A DNA stretch of 64,000 nucleotides, from positions 372,001 through 436,000 of the forward strand of contig CAWAWJ010000001.1 in NCBI GenBank assembly GCA_963785735.1. The letters are read 5' to 3'. Shown here piece by piece: positions 1-8,673 of this stretch (positions are counted from its first letter, which is position 1; each line of letters starts with the position of its first letter). The notes beneath the pieces were generated by a model. It searched no databases. It had not been told where the DNA came from and saw only the letters and a program-made list of their open reading frames with translations. The position numbers and the translations under genes were made by a program. Origin of the DNA: REEB95 sp963785735. GTDB lineage: Bacteria > Pseudomonadota > Alphaproteobacteria > ATCC43930 > CGMCC-115725.

Positions 1-1
1 G

Positions 2-370
2 TTCCTGCCCTTCGCGGTGTTGCAGCTGCCGCTGCTGCTGCTGGCGGGCATGCTCGAGAACGGGCCGATGCTGGCGGTGGCGGTGGCGATGATGTTCGTG
101 GTCTTCGGCATCATCCCGATCACCGACGCCATGGTGGCGCGCTACGCCCATGACGCCTGGCGCTCGCGCGTCTATGCCGTGCGTTATGTCGTGTCCTTCG
201 GCGCCTCCTCGCTGGCCGTGCCCTTGGTCGCCTATATCCCGCCCCAGCCCCAGGGCTTCGTCCCCTTGTTCGCGGTGCTGGCCCCGCTCGCGGCCGGCAC
301 TTTGGTCACCGCCTGGTTTTTCCCGCGCAAGGCCTCGGCGGGGCAAGCGGCGCCGGCGGCGGCGGAATGA
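2..370 (+). CDS. MFS transporter, C-terminal fragment (5' end outside window)
   Basis: This is the 3' part of a gene that starts before the window; it is open from base 2 with no stop. About 122 residues are visible. They form hydrophobic segments separated by an Arg-rich cytoplasmic turn (near MVARYAHDAWRSR), the usual look of the loop between late helices of a major facilitator transporter, and end in a short Ala-rich tail. The substrate cannot be judged from this piece. The stop overlaps the start of the next gene (ATGA at 367-370), so the two are probably co-transcribed and translationally coupled. The MFS assignment rests on the hydrophobic pattern and this loop only. Confidence 0.65.
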   Translation, partial: FLPFAVLQLPLLLLAGMLENGPMLAVAVAMMFVVFGIIPITDAMVARYAHDAWRSRVYAVRYVVSFGASSLAVPLVAYIPPQPQGFVPLFAVLAPLAAGTLVTAWFFPRKASAGQAAPAAAE

Positions 371-831
371 ATCCGGCCGAGCTTGGCGCCAAGGCGCGGG
401 CGTTGCTGCGCCAGGCGCAACGCGCGAGCCTCGCCACGCTGATGGAGGGATCGCCTTACGCCTCGCTGGTGCTGGTGGCCGAGGATGACGACGCCGCACC
501 AATTCTATTGCTTTCAGACCTCGCCGAACACGCCAAGAATTTGAAGCGCGACGCCCGCGCCTCGCTGCTGATCGACGGCACGGCGGGATTGGCCGAACCG
601 CTGGCCGGGCCGCGCGTCACGCTCATCGGCAGAATGGAGCGCAGCGGCGAAAGCCGGCTCAAAGAACGCTTTCTCGGCCGCCATCCAAGCGCGGCCAGCT
701 ATGCGGGTTTCGGGGATTTCGCCTGTTACCGCATGAATGTCGACCGGGCGCATCTGGTCGAAGGCTTCGGCCGCATCGACTGGATCAAGGCGGGGGATTT
801 CCTTCTGCCCGGGGCCCCGAAAGGGTCATGA
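367..831 (+). CDS. HugZ / pyridoxamine 5'-phosphate oxidase-like FMN-binding protein
   Basis: A 154-residue protein of the split-barrel flavin family related to HugZ (heme utilisation) and pyridoxamine phosphate oxidase. The N-terminal helix (AKARALLRQAQRASLATL) leads into the strand pattern PYASLVLVAEDD, then LLLSDLAEHAKNLKRDARAS, then an Arg-Val-Thr strand, as in HugZ-type N-terminal domains. At this length it matches the short form that lacks the C-terminal DUF2470 domain of full HugZ proteins. The start is fixed by the 4-base overlap with the upstream transporter. Known family members bind FMN or heme; whether this one degrades heme is not shown by the sequence. Confidence 0.8.
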   Translation: MNPAELGAKARALLRQAQRASLATLMEGSPYASLVLVAEDDDAAPILLLSDLAEHAKNLKRDARASLLIDGTAGLAEPLAGPRVTLIGRMERSGESRLKERFLGRHPSAASYAGFGDFACYRMNVDRAHLVEGFGRIDWIKAGDFLLPGAPKGS

Positions 832-886
832 AAGCGCCCCCGGGTGCGGCATTTTGTCTTCCCCGAACAAGCACTTGCGGGCAAAG

Positions 887-914
887 TTGCAGAACCGTCC
901 TAAAGCGTTATATT
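887..914 (+). promoter_or_regulatory. Candidate sigma70-type promoter of pckA
   Basis: TTGCAG at 887-892 and TATATT at 909-914 are separated by 16 bases in the otherwise G+C-rich gap before pckA. This would leave a leader of roughly 90 bases before the TTG start at 1009. It was picked by eye, without transcript data. Confidence 0.4.
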
Positions 915-1008
915 TGATTTCAAGCCGGCGGTGGATGCGACCGGGGTTCGAGCGCATCGGCACAGTAAGCCAGCATTGCTATCTCAGAACCCAAGAGGAG
1001 ACATTCTT

Positions 1009-2631
1009 TTGAAAGACGCCGCCCAATCCGTCCATGGATTCCCGTCGAGCTTCGGCCTCCACGAACAGGGCTTCCGCCGCCTGGCCGCCGAGCATTGGAA
1101 TCTGTCGGTGCCGATCCTGTACGAGCACGCGATCCGCCGGGGCGAAGGGCAATTGGGCGCGGGCGGCTCTTTCGTGGCGCGCACCGGCGCCTTCACCGGC
1201 CGCACGCCCAAGGACAAATACATCGTCGAGGAAGCCTCGAGCAAAGGCGACATCGACTGGAACGCGACCAATCAGAAATTGCCGGAAGCCACATTCGACA
1301 GCCTGCACCGCCGCATCCTGTCCTATTACCAGGGCCGCGAGATGTTCGTGCAGGACCTCCATTGCGGCGCCGACCCGGCCTATAGGCTGAAGGTGCGGGT
1401 GGCGACGCCGAGCGCGTGGCACGCGCTTTTCGCGCGCAACATGTTCATCCGCCCCAAGGCCGAGGAGCTGAAAAGTCACGTGCCGGATTTCACCATCCTG
1501 CACGCGCCGCATTTCTTCGCGCAGCATGAGGTGGACGGCATCCGCTCCGACACCTTCATCTTCGTCAATTTCGCCAAGAAGCTGGTGCTGATCGGCGGCA
1601 CCGAATACGCAGGCGAGATCAAGAAATCGGTGTTCGGTTATTTGAACTACATGCTGCCGGCCAAGGACGTGTTGCCGATGCATTGCTCGGCCAATGTCGG
1701 CCCCAAGGGCGACGCCGCGATCTTCTTCGGCCTCTCCGGCACCGGCAAGACCACGCTTTCGGCCGATTCGACGCGCACGCTCATTGGCGACGACGAGCAT
1801 GGCTGGAGCCAGAAGGGCTTGTTCAATTTCGAGGGCGGCTGCTACGCCAAGTGCATCAACCTTTCGGCCCAGGCCGAGCCCGAAATCTACAACACCATCT
1901 TCCGCTTCGGCACCGTGCTCGAAAACGTGGTGATCGACCAGGCCTCGCGGTTCCCCGATTTGAACGACGGCAGCCTCACCGAGAACACGCGCGCCTGCTA
2001 TCCGGTCGATTTCATCCCGAATATGAGCGAGACCGGCCTGGCACCCCATCCCGACAACGTCATCATGCTGACGGCCGACGCCTTCGGCGTGCTGCCGCCC
2101 ATATCGAAGCTCACCCCCGAACAGGCGATGTATCATTTCCTCTCGGGCTACACGGCGCGCGTCGCCGGCACCGAGAAGGGCCTCGGCAACGAGCCGCAGG
2201 CGACCTTCTCGACCTGTTTCGGCGCGGTGTTCATGCCGCGTCACCCCTCGGTCTACGCCAAGATGCTGGGCGAGCGCATCGCCAAGCAGAAGGCAACCTG
2301 CTGGCTCGTCAACACCGGCTGGTCGGGCGGCGCCTATGGCGTGGGCTCGCGCATGAAGATCGCCCATACCCGCGCGCTGGTTAGCGCGGCGCTGGCAGGA
2401 TCTCTCAAGAATGCGCCGGTGAAGAAGGACCCGATCTTCGGCCTGGCGGTGCCCGAGAGCTGCGGCGACATTCCGGCCAATGTGCTGAACCCGCGCAATA
2501 CCTGGTCGGATAAGAGCTCGTATGACGAGACCGCGAAGAAGCTGACCCACAGCTTCGAGAAGAACTTCAAGCAATACGAGCCCTATGTCGGCACCGAGGT
2601 GAAAGCCGCGGCGATCCGTCCCGCCGCCTGA
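1009..2631 (+). CDS. pckA: Phosphoenolpyruvate carboxykinase (ATP)
   Basis: Catalyses ATP-dependent decarboxylation of oxaloacetate to phosphoenolpyruvate, the entry step of gluconeogenesis, in the cytoplasm. The kinase-1a loop GLSGTGKTTLS lies near residues 240-251 and the metal-binding kinase-2 segment LIGDDEHGW near 259-267. The substrate-binding region with FTGRTPKDK is at about 64-72. The length is 540 residues, normal for alphaproteobacterial ATP-type enzymes. The frame is open further upstream, but TTG at 1009 is chosen because AAGAGGAG (993-1000) sits 8 bases before it and the protein then begins KDAAQSVHG. The gene has its own promoter-like sequence and terminator, so it is probably monocistronic. 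Confidence 0.97.
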   Translation: MKDAAQSVHGFPSSFGLHEQGFRRLAAEHWNLSVPILYEHAIRRGEGQLGAGGSFVARTGAFTGRTPKDKYIVEEASSKGDIDWNATNQKLPEATFDSLHRRILSYYQGREMFVQDLHCGADPAYRLKVRVATPSAWHALFARNMFIRPKAEELKSHVPDFTILHAPHFFAQHEVDGIRSDTFIFVNFAKKLVLIGGTEYAGEIKKSVFGYLNYMLPAKDVLPMHCSANVGPKGDAAIFFGLSGTGKTTLSADSTRTLIGDDEHGWSQKGLFNFEGGCYAKCINLSAQAEPEIYNTIFRFGTVLENVVIDQASRFPDLNDGSLTENTRACYPVDFIPNMSETGLAPHPDNVIMLTADAFGVLPPISKLTPEQAMYHFLSGYTARVAGTEKGLGNEPQATFSTCFGAVFMPRHPSVYAKMLGERIAKQKATCWLVNTGWSGGAYGVGSRMKIAHTRALVSAALAGSLKNAPVKKDPIFGLAVPESCGDIPANVLNPRNTWSDKSSYDETAKKLTHSFEKNFKQYEPYVGTEVKAAAIRPAA

Positions 2632-2653
2632 GCCGATGCGCTTGGCGAAAGAT

Positions 2654-2692
2654 AAGGGCCGGGGCGGGGCGACCGCTCCGGCCCCTTCTTTT
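2654..2692 (+). terminator. Rho-independent terminator after pckA
   Basis: GGGCCGG (2656-2662) pairs with CCGGCCC (2678-2684), extended inward through a G+C-rich stem, and is followed by TTCTTTT. It starts about 20 bases after the pckA stop. Confidence 0.75.
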
Positions 2693-2763
2693 GGCGGGGA
2701 TGAAGGCGCCGCCTATGACGCGGCGCTTGCTTGGCCCGCATCCCTGCCGCCACACTAGGGGCC

Positions 2764-4284
2764 ATGGCCAAGTTGACGGCGTTGGTGGCGGGCGCGGGCC
2801 CGGTCGGGCTCACCATGGCGGTGGAGCTTGCCCGCCGGGGCGTTTCCTGCCGCATTGTCGAGAAAGCGGGCGCGCGCACCGAGCTGTCGAAAGCGCTGGT
2901 GGTGTGGCCGCGCACCATGGAATTGCTGCGCTTCGCCGGGGCCGATGACGCGTTCCTCGCTTCGGGGCGGAAGATTACCTCGGCCCGGCTTTACGCGGGC
3001 CGGCGCAAGCTCGCCAATATCGGCTTCGAGAGCGTCAAAACGCCTTATCCCTTCGCGCTGTTCGTGCCGCAAAGCGAGACCGAAAGGCTGCTCGAGGAAC
3101 ATCTCGCGCGCCTCGGCGTCAAGGTCGAGCGCGCCGTGGAACTGACCGATTTCACCGCGAGCGCCGGGGGCGTGACCGCCAATTTGCGCCGCGCCGACGG
3201 CAAGAGCGAGAGCGTCAATGCCGATTACCTGCTCGGCTGCGACGGCGCGCACAGCATCGTTCGCCACAAGCTCGGCTTCACCTTCAACGGGGTTTCGGAG
3301 CAAGGCGTGTGGATGCTGGGCGACGTGAAGCTCAGGAACCATCCTGATCCGGGCGAGCTGCTCATGTTCTGGCACGGCGAGGGCGTGCTGGCGATTTTCC
3401 CGATGCGCGAGGGGCGCTATCGCATCATCGCCGATTGGGGCAAGGCCGCGCCGCCGCCCTCGGAAAATGTGCCCGCGACCCTCGATCATATCCAGGGGTT
3501 TCTCGACCGGCGCGGCCCGGGCGGGATGGTGGCCTTCGACCCGGCCTGGCTTTCCTTTTTCCGCATCAACGAACGCAAGGTGAAGGATTACCGCAAAGGC
3601 CGGGTTTTCCTGGTGGGCGACGCCGCGCATATCCACAGCCCGGCGGGCGGCCAGGGCATGAACACCGGCATGCAAGACGCCTTCAACCTGGGCTGGAAGC
3701 TGGCGCTTGTCGCGAAGGGCAAATTGCCCGAGGCGTTGCTCGACAGCTATGCAAGCGAGCGCGGGATGGTGGGCGCGATGGTGCTCCGGAACGCGACGCG
3801 GCTGACGCGAATCGCCACCATCCGCAACCGGCCGGGACGGATGCTGCGCAACGTCACGGCGTGGCTTTTGATGAAGCTGCCGAAATTCCGCCGTCTCTTC
3901 GCCGGCGCCATGACCGAGCTCGACATCGCCTATCCTAAAAGCGCGCTCAGCCGGGGAACCCAGGGCGCGCCGAAGGGCGGGTTGACGCCGGGCGACCGCG
4001 CGCCCGATGCCGAGCTGGTTTTGTTGGGCGGGGGACGCGCGCGGCTCTTCGACGCGCTCGACCCCGGCGGGTTCACCTTCCTCTCATCCGGCGCCGACGA
4101 GACCGCCGGGCGCGACCTGGCCCAACGCTTCGCGCCCGCGGTGAAATATCTGCCCACCCTGCCGGGCGACGATTACGTCAACGGCTTCTATCTCATCCGC
4201 CCCGACGGCTATGTGGGATTGATCGCGGCCAATGGCGAATACCAGGCGGTCGAGGAATATTTGAAGGCGTGGCTGAAGGGATAG
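2764..4284 (+). CDS. FAD-dependent aromatic-type monooxygenase (PHBH family)
   Basis: Group A flavoprotein hydroxylase of 506 residues; such enzymes use NAD(P)H and O2 to hydroxylate aromatic or polyketide substrates. The ADP-binding motif GAGPVG is at residues 11-16, the DG motif GCDGAHSIVRHKLG near 158-171, and the FAD-ribityl GD motif GDAAHIHSPAGGQGMNTG near 286-303. The last ~100 residues look like the thioredoxin-fold C-terminal domain of the PheA/PgaE branch. ATG at 2764 is preferred over in-frame TTG at 2731, because it places the first strand (KLTALVAGAG) at the N-terminus. No aromatic pathway genes adjoin it, so its substrate is unknown. Confidence 0.88.
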   Translation: MAKLTALVAGAGPVGLTMAVELARRGVSCRIVEKAGARTELSKALVVWPRTMELLRFAGADDAFLASGRKITSARLYAGRRKLANIGFESVKTPYPFALFVPQSETERLLEEHLARLGVKVERAVELTDFTASAGGVTANLRRADGKSESVNADYLLGCDGAHSIVRHKLGFTFNGVSEQGVWMLGDVKLRNHPDPGELLMFWHGEGVLAIFPMREGRYRIIADWGKAAPPPSENVPATLDHIQGFLDRRGPGGMVAFDPAWLSFFRINERKVKDYRKGRVFLVGDAAHIHSPAGGQGMNTGMQDAFNLGWKLALVAKGKLPEALLDSYASERGMVGAMVLRNATRLTRIATIRNRPGRMLRNVTAWLLMKLPKFRRLFAGAMTELDIAYPKSALSRGTQGAPKGGLTPGDRAPDAELVLLGGGRARLFDALDPGGFTFLSSGADETAGRDLAQRFAPAVKYLPTLPGDDYVNGFYLIRPDGYVGLIAANGEYQAVEEYLKAWLKG

Positions 4285-4347
4285 CGGAGAAGGTGGCGGC
4301 CACGGTATTCGCGGGTAAGATGGACGGGACGAACCAGGGGGATCGAA

Positions 4348-4788
4348 ATGAAACGGCGCTTTGTCGTGGCGGCCTTGCTGGCGGCGCTTCTGCTGCCGCC
4401 CGTTCAGGCCCGGGCGGACCTCACCATCGTCGGGCACTACACCGCGGGCGATAATTCCTTCGATATCGGCACCTTCCGGCGGGACAACGAAAAGGGCGCG
4501 CTCCTCGGGATCGCGCACAAGGTGTCGATCACCTTCGGCCCGGGCGAATGGGCCTCTTTCGTCGCGCTCTGGCGGAAGGCGGAAAACACGCAGTCGGGCT
4601 CGTTCCAGTTCGTCGGCTCGTACAAGGAGACCAATACGGACTATCTCTCGCTGCTGACGGTGTCGGCCGGGCCGGGGGTGCAGTTCACGATCAACGACAA
4701 GGGTGGCACCTTCAGCTTCGTGCTGGCCCCGGGCGACTTTGCCCGCTTCGACGCCGATGTCGGATCGGTCGCGGCTTTCCTCAAATAA
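4348..4788 (+). CDS. Hypothetical secreted protein, 146 aa
   Basis: I do not recognise a family. The N-terminus MKRRF followed by a long Ala/Leu/Val core ending ...VQARA is a classic Sec signal peptide with a likely cut near residue 24. The mature part is about 120 residues, rich in beta-type Thr/Ser/Phe strands, with no cysteines, so it is presumably a small periplasmic or secreted beta-sandwich. AGGGGGATCG just before ATG supports the start. It follows the monooxygenase by 63 bases, possibly in the same transcript, and ends shortly before a strong terminator. Confidence 0.65.
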   Translation: MKRRFVVAALLAALLLPPVQARADLTIVGHYTAGDNSFDIGTFRRDNEKGALLGIAHKVSITFGPGEWASFVALWRKAENTQSGSFQFVGSYKETNTDYLSLLTVSAGPGVQFTINDKGGTFSFVLAPGDFARFDADVGSVAAFLK

Positions 4789-4832
4789 ACCGAGCGGGCC
4801 CGGGGCGCGCGGCCCAAGCGCGCTTCAGACGT

Positions 4833-4868
4833 AAAAAAATCCCCAGTCCGCGGACCGGGGATTTTCTT
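4833..4868. terminator. Bidirectional terminator between convergent genes
   Basis: AAAAAATCCCC (4834-4844) and GGGGATTTTCTTT (4857-4869) form an A-rich/T-rich flanked hairpin around CGCGG. It serves the forward secreted-protein gene and the reverse flp pilin gene that ends at 4894. Confidence 0.85.
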
Positions 4869-4893
4869 TCAGCGCTCCAGGCACCGAGGTCGG

Positions 4894-5052
4894 CTACAGG
4901 TTGGTCGCGACGGTGTTGAAGGTGGACTTCAGGTTGGTGCCGACGGTCGTCAAAGCGGTGACGATGACGACGGCGACGAGAGCGGCGATCAGGCCATACT
5001 CGATGGCGGTCGCGCCGGACTCGTCACGGAAAAGCTTCAAGATCGTGTTCAT
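4894..5052 (-). CDS. Flp/Fap-type (type IVb) pilin, copy 1
   Basis: A 52-residue pilin precursor. After a short charged leader (MNTILKLFRDESGA) comes the Flp signature TAIEYGLIAALVAVVI, in which prepilin peptidase normally cleaves ahead of the hydrophobic stretch that carries the Glu and Tyr. The remainder is the short C-terminal part. ATG at 5052 is chosen because GGAG lies 8 bases upstream; an in-frame longer version adds residues with no pilin character. It is about 25 kb from the Tad assembly genes near 30-39 kb, which have a second pilin. A CtrA-like box lies upstream. Confidence 0.92.
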   Translation of the reverse strand: MNTILKLFRDESGATAIEYGLIAALVAVVIVTALTTVGTNLKSTFNTVATNL

Positions 5053-5077
5053 GGGAATTTCTCCAGTTGAGCGGCGA

Positions 5078-5172
5078 TTGAACGCGCTCGACATTGAACG
5101 CGTTGGATTTCATGGGGCCAGCCTCTGCCGAATCAATTAAGCCGGTGTTAAGATTTCCGGTCCTTGAACGCG
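5078..5172. repeat. Three copies of TTGAACGCG upstream of flp copy 1
   Basis: The 9-mer TTGAACGCG occurs at 5078-5086, 5094-5102 and 5164-5172. The first two start 16 bases apart. All three are in the 258-base gap upstream of the pilin. They may be binding sites for a regulator or remnants of local duplication. Confidence 0.5.
5137..5151 (-). promoter_or_regulatory. CtrA box TTAA-N7-TTAA upstream of flp copy 1
   Basis: TTAA at 5137-5140, seven bases GCCGGTG, and TTAA at 5148-5151 match exactly the two half-sites of the alphaproteobacterial cell-cycle regulator CtrA. It lies 85 bases upstream of the pilin start on the template for leftward transcription. CtrA is known to control the pilA/flp gene in Caulobacter. 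Occupancy here is inferred. Confidence 0.65.
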
Positions 5173-5310
5173 CATCATTTGTCTAAAATGCCGCCCGGCG
5201 ACGCAAGGCAACCCCGGTTTTGGCCAGGGGGCTTGAAGCGGATTTTTCATCGGGCGAAAACGGGACCGAGCCATGCGGCGCCGGTCCCCGATTTAATTCC
5301 GGCGCGCGCC

Positions 5311-5499
5311 TTATCCGATGCGGAAATTCTCGAGCTGCGTCATCAGGCCGAAAGCCTGGAGCAGCCAGATGACGACGCCGACGACCACGACGGCGTTCAG
5401 GATGCTTTTGATCTTGCCGTCCATCGGTATGTAGTTGTTGACGACATAGAGCAGCACGCCGATGACGCCCAACACGATAACCAATTGCAATAGGGGCAT
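5311..5499 (-). CDS. Thivi_2564-family small membrane protein
   Basis: A 62-residue protein with two hydrophobic helices (LLQLVIVLGVIGVLLYVV and ILNAVVVVGVVIWLLQAF) joined by NNYIPMDGKIKS. The spacing and the IPMD...K loop match the family named Thivi_2564, whose function is unknown. ATG at 5499 is chosen because AGGAGG sits just upstream; an in-frame start 18 bases earlier would bury that site. It is the last of a run of small genes transcribed away from polA, separated from the preceding one by an 81-base gap holding a repeat element. Confidence 0.8.
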   Translation of the reverse strand: MPLLQLVIVLGVIGVLLYVVNNYIPMDGKIKSILNAVVVVGVVIWLLQAFGLMTQLENFRIG

Positions 5500-5563
5500 A
5501 GTTCCCTCCTTTGACATGCGATTTAATTGTCAAAGCGACGGTATCAAGCCCGGGACGGGGGCA

Positions 5564-5583
5564 GCAGCTTCGGAAACTACTCA
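5564..5583. repeat. Dispersed repeat GCAGCTTCGGAAACTACTCA, single copy
   Basis: The 17-mer at 5564-5580 is identical to the reverse complement of 13693-13709 and differs by one base from 13656-13672. It sits in the gap after the small-protein gene that stops at 5581 (overlapping its stop). No inverted partner is visible next to it. Confidence 0.7.
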
Positions 5584-5778
5584 GCCGCGAGGCCGCCTGC
5601 GCGACACCACGATTGCGACCAAACCCGCAACGGCGAGCGCCAATCCCCGCCAGGCCCAGGGCGTTTCATCGATCATGAAGCTCTCGCGCGGATAGGGGAA
5701 ATATCCCGTCCCCTGCCCGATCCAGATTACGCCCACCAAGAGCGCGAGAAGGCCGATCCAGAAGAGTGTCTTGCGCAT
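5581..5778 (-). CDS. Small two-helix membrane protein, 65 aa
   Basis: No family recognised. Residues 4-24 (TLFWIGLLALLVGVIWIGQG) and about 43-60 (WRGLALAVAGLVAIVVS) are membrane segments, and the protein ends in a basic SRRRPRG tail that would stay in the cytoplasm. The central loop GYFPYPRESFMIDETPWAWR is hydrophilic. The start lies 5 bases after the polA stop with no good Shine-Dalgarno, which suggests translation coupled to polA. The stop codon overlaps the end of a dispersed repeat. Confidence 0.6.
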   Translation of the reverse strand: MRKTLFWIGLLALLVGVIWIGQGTGYFPYPRESFMIDETPWAWRGLALAVAGLVAIVVSRRRPRG

Positions 5779-5783
5779 GGGGA

Positions 5784-8669
5784 TTAGTGCGCCTCATCCC
5801 AGTGCTTGGCCGAGCCCGTATCCACGACAAGGGGCACGGAAAGCTCGACCACCGGCGAGGCGGCACCCTCCATCACCCGTTTCACGAGCGCCGCCGTTTC
5901 CTTGACTTCTTTATCCGCGACCTCGAAGACGAGTTCGTCATGCACCTGCAACAGCATGCGCGCGCTCAACCCCGCCTTATCGAGCGCGGGCGGTATGCGG
6001 CGCATGGCGCGCTTGATGATGTCGGCGGCGGCGCCCTGCAAGGGCGCGTTGATGGCGGCGCGCTCGGAGAAACCGCGCACCGAGGGGTTCGGATCCTTGA
6101 TGCCGCGCAGATAACAGCGCCGCCCGAAAATGGTTTCGACATAGCCGTGCTCGCGCGCGAAGAGCTTGGTCTGCTCCATGTAGTCGCGGATGCCGGGGAA
6201 GCGCTGGAAATAGGCCTTGATGTATTGCGCCGCCTCGGCCTGGGGCACGTCGATCTGGCCCGCCAATCCAAAGGCGCTGATGCCGTACAAGATGCCGAAA
6301 TTGATCGCCTTGGCGCGGCGGCGGAGATTGGGGTCCATGCCCTTGACCGGCACGCCGAACACCTCGGCCGCGGTGGCGGCGTGGATGTCGATGCCCTTGG
6401 CAAAAGCGTCCTTGAGCGCCGCGACATCGGCCACATGGGCGGCGAGGCGCAGCTCGATCTGGCTGTAATCGGCCGAGAGCAGCACATGGCCCTTCTCGGC
6501 GATGAAGGCGTGGCGGATCTTGCGCCCTTCCTCGGTCCGGACCGGGATGTTCTGGAGATTGGGGTCGGTCGAGGCGAGCCGGCCCGTTGACGCCCCGGCC
6601 AGAGAGTAACTGGTATGGACGCGGCCGGTCTTGGGATTGATCTGCGCCATCAGCGCGTCGGCATAGGTGGATTTGAGCTTCGAGAGTTGCCGCCAGTCGA
6701 GCACCCGGGCGGGGAGAGCGTGTTCGGACGCCAATTCCTCCAGCACGTCGGCGTCGGTGCCATAGGCGCCGGTCTTGGTCTTGCGGCCCGAGGAAAGCTT
6801 TAGCTCATCAAAGAGCACCTTGCCGAGCTGCTGCGGCGAGGCGATGTTGAAGGGGTGACCGGCGAGCTTGTGGATTTCGATTTCAAGCTCCCCCATGCGC
6901 TTGGCGAAATCCTCCGAGGCGCGGCGCAGCTGTTCGACATCCACCTTTATGCCATAGGCTTCCATTTGCGAGACCACTTCGGGCATGGCGCGCTCGATGG
7001 TTTCGTAAAAAGCGAGATGATGGCCGGCCAGAAGGCGCGGCTTCAATAGGCGGTGAAGGCGCAGCGTGTAATCGGCGTCCTCGGCGGCGTAGTCGCGCGC
7101 CTTGGTCAGTTCCACGGCGGCGAAGCCGGTGTGGTTCTTACCGCTGCCGGCCACGTCCTTGTATTTGATGGTGTCGTGGCCGAAATGGAGCTTGGCGAGC
7201 TCGTCGAGCCCGTGGCCGTGCAGGCCCGCTTCGAGCACGAAAGAGATCAACATGGTGCAATCGATCGGCGAAACCTTGATGCCGTAACGCGCCAGCACCT
7301 CGATGTCGTATTTGATGTTCTGGCCGATCTTGAGGACGGATTCGTCTTCCAGGAGCGGCTTCAATTTCGCGAGCGCGGCTTTCAAGGGGACTTGCTTCGG
7401 CGCTTCGGACTTGCGTTTCGGCTCCTTGGCGTCTCCGCCGAGATCGAGCGCGCCCTGCCCGCCGCCCGCGACATGACCCAGGGGCACGTAACAGGCGCGG
7501 CCCGGCTCGATGGCCAGCGACACGCCCACCAGCTCGGCGAGCGAGGCGTCGAGCGATGTCGTTTCGGTATCGACCGCGACCGCGCCCAAGGACGTGGCTT
7601 CCGATATCCAGCGATCAAGGTGAGCGAGGTCTTGCACCAGCTCGTAATGCTGCTTCGCCTTGGCAAGATCGGCGGGCGCATCGGGCGAAGGGCCCTTGGC
7701 GGAGGCGGGCGCGTAGGACGGCGTCGGTTCGGGCGGCTCGAATGCCGGTTCCTTGGCCGCCGGCTTGGCCCCGGTTTTGGGTTCATGCTGGGCTTTGGCG
7801 GCATCGCCGAGCTTGCCCGCAAGCCGGTTCAACAGGCTTTTGAAATTCTGCGCGCGCAGGAAAGCGCCGAGTCTTTCGGGATCGATGGGCTTGGCTTCGA
7901 GTTCGGCAAGCTTGCAGGGCAACTTCACATGGTCGTCGAGGGTGACGAGTTTCTTGGAGATGCGCGCATCCTCGGCGTGGTCCAAAAGCGTCTGGCGGCG
8001 CTTGGGCTGCTTGATCTCGCCCGCCTTTTTCAAGAGGGTTTCGAGATCGCCGTATTGGTTGATGAGCTCGGCGGCGGTCTTGACGCCGATGCCGGGCACG
8101 CCCGGCACGTTATCGACGCTGTCGCCGCACAGCGCCTGCACGTCGATCACCTTGTCGGGGCCGACGCCGAATTTCTCCTTCACCTCATTGGCGCGGATCG
8201 GGCGCTCGCGCATCGGATCCCACATCTCGACCTTGTCGTTGACGAGCTGCATCAGATCCTTGTCGGAGGAGACGATGGTGACCTTGGCCCCCTCTTTCAC
8301 CGCCTCGCGCGCATAGGTCGCGATCAGATCGTCGGCCTCGAAGTCCTCCTGCTCGATGCGGCAGATGGAAAAGGCGTCGGTCGCTTCCCGGACCAAAGCA
8401 AACTGGGGAATGAGATCATCCGGCGGGGCGGGCCGATTGGCCTTGTAGGCGGGATAAATCCGGTCGCGGAAGGTCTTGCGCGCGACGTCGAACACCACCG
8501 CGATGTGATCGGCCTCGGTTTCCTGGCGGAGCTTCAACAACATGTTGGTGAAGCCCAGCACCGCGCCCACCGGCGTGCCGTCGGGCCGGGTCAGGGGCGG
8601 CATGGCGTGGTAGGCCCTGAAGATGAAACCGGAGCCGTCGATCAGATAGACGTGCTTGGGCCGGGCCAC
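5784..8669 (-). CDS. polA: DNA polymerase I
   Basis: Repair and Okazaki-fragment polymerase of 961 residues with three domains. The 5'-3' exonuclease (about 1-290) begins with VYLIDGSGFIFRAYHAM and contains the helix-hairpin-helix VPGVPGIGVKTAAELI. The 3'-5' proofreading domain has the DEDD exonuclease start AVAVDTETTSLD near 366. The polymerase domain carries motif A DYSQIELR near 730 and motif C VHDELVFEV near 906. The presence of the DxE pair means proofreading is probably intact. The start is GTG at 8669, four bases after the stop of the zinc-finger gene, with weak ribosome-binding signal, so translation is likely coupled. Confidence 0.97.
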   Translation of the reverse strand: MARPKHVYLIDGSGFIFRAYHAMPPLTRPDGTPVGAVLGFTNMLLKLRQETEADHIAVVFDVARKTFRDRIYPAYKANRPAPPDDLIPQFALVREATDAFSICRIEQEDFEADDLIATYAREAVKEGAKVTIVSSDKDLMQLVNDKVEMWDPMRERPIRANEVKEKFGVGPDKVIDVQALCGDSVDNVPGVPGIGVKTAAELINQYGDLETLLKKAGEIKQPKRRQTLLDHAEDARISKKLVTLDDHVKLPCKLAELEAKPIDPERLGAFLRAQNFKSLLNRLAGKLGDAAKAQHEPKTGAKPAAKEPAFEPPEPTPSYAPASAKGPSPDAPADLAKAKQHYELVQDLAHLDRWISEATSLGAVAVDTETTSLDASLAELVGVSLAIEPGRACYVPLGHVAGGGQGALDLGGDAKEPKRKSEAPKQVPLKAALAKLKPLLEDESVLKIGQNIKYDIEVLARYGIKVSPIDCTMLISFVLEAGLHGHGLDELAKLHFGHDTIKYKDVAGSGKNHTGFAAVELTKARDYAAEDADYTLRLHRLLKPRLLAGHHLAFYETIERAMPEVVSQMEAYGIKVDVEQLRRASEDFAKRMGELEIEIHKLAGHPFNIASPQQLGKVLFDELKLSSGRKTKTGAYGTDADVLEELASEHALPARVLDWRQLSKLKSTYADALMAQINPKTGRVHTSYSLAGASTGRLASTDPNLQNIPVRTEEGRKIRHAFIAEKGHVLLSADYSQIELRLAAHVADVAALKDAFAKGIDIHAATAAEVFGVPVKGMDPNLRRRAKAINFGILYGISAFGLAGQIDVPQAEAAQYIKAYFQRFPGIRDYMEQTKLFAREHGYVETIFGRRCYLRGIKDPNPSVRGFSERAAINAPLQGAAADIIKRAMRRIPPALDKAGLSARMLLQVHDELVFEVADKEVKETAALVKRVMEGAASPVVELSVPLVVDTGSAKHWDEAH

Positions 8670-8673
8670 GGGG

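Noticed and set aside
931..1008. Longer N-terminus for PckA
   Set aside because: The 26 extra residues lie before a clear ribosome site and are not PEPCK-like; TTG at 1009 is better supported.
979..2574. 531-residue open frame antisense to pckA
   Set aside because: Arg/Ala/Gly/His-rich composition and no motifs; it is the usual mirror frame of a G+C-rich gene. The forward frame has all PEPCK motifs.
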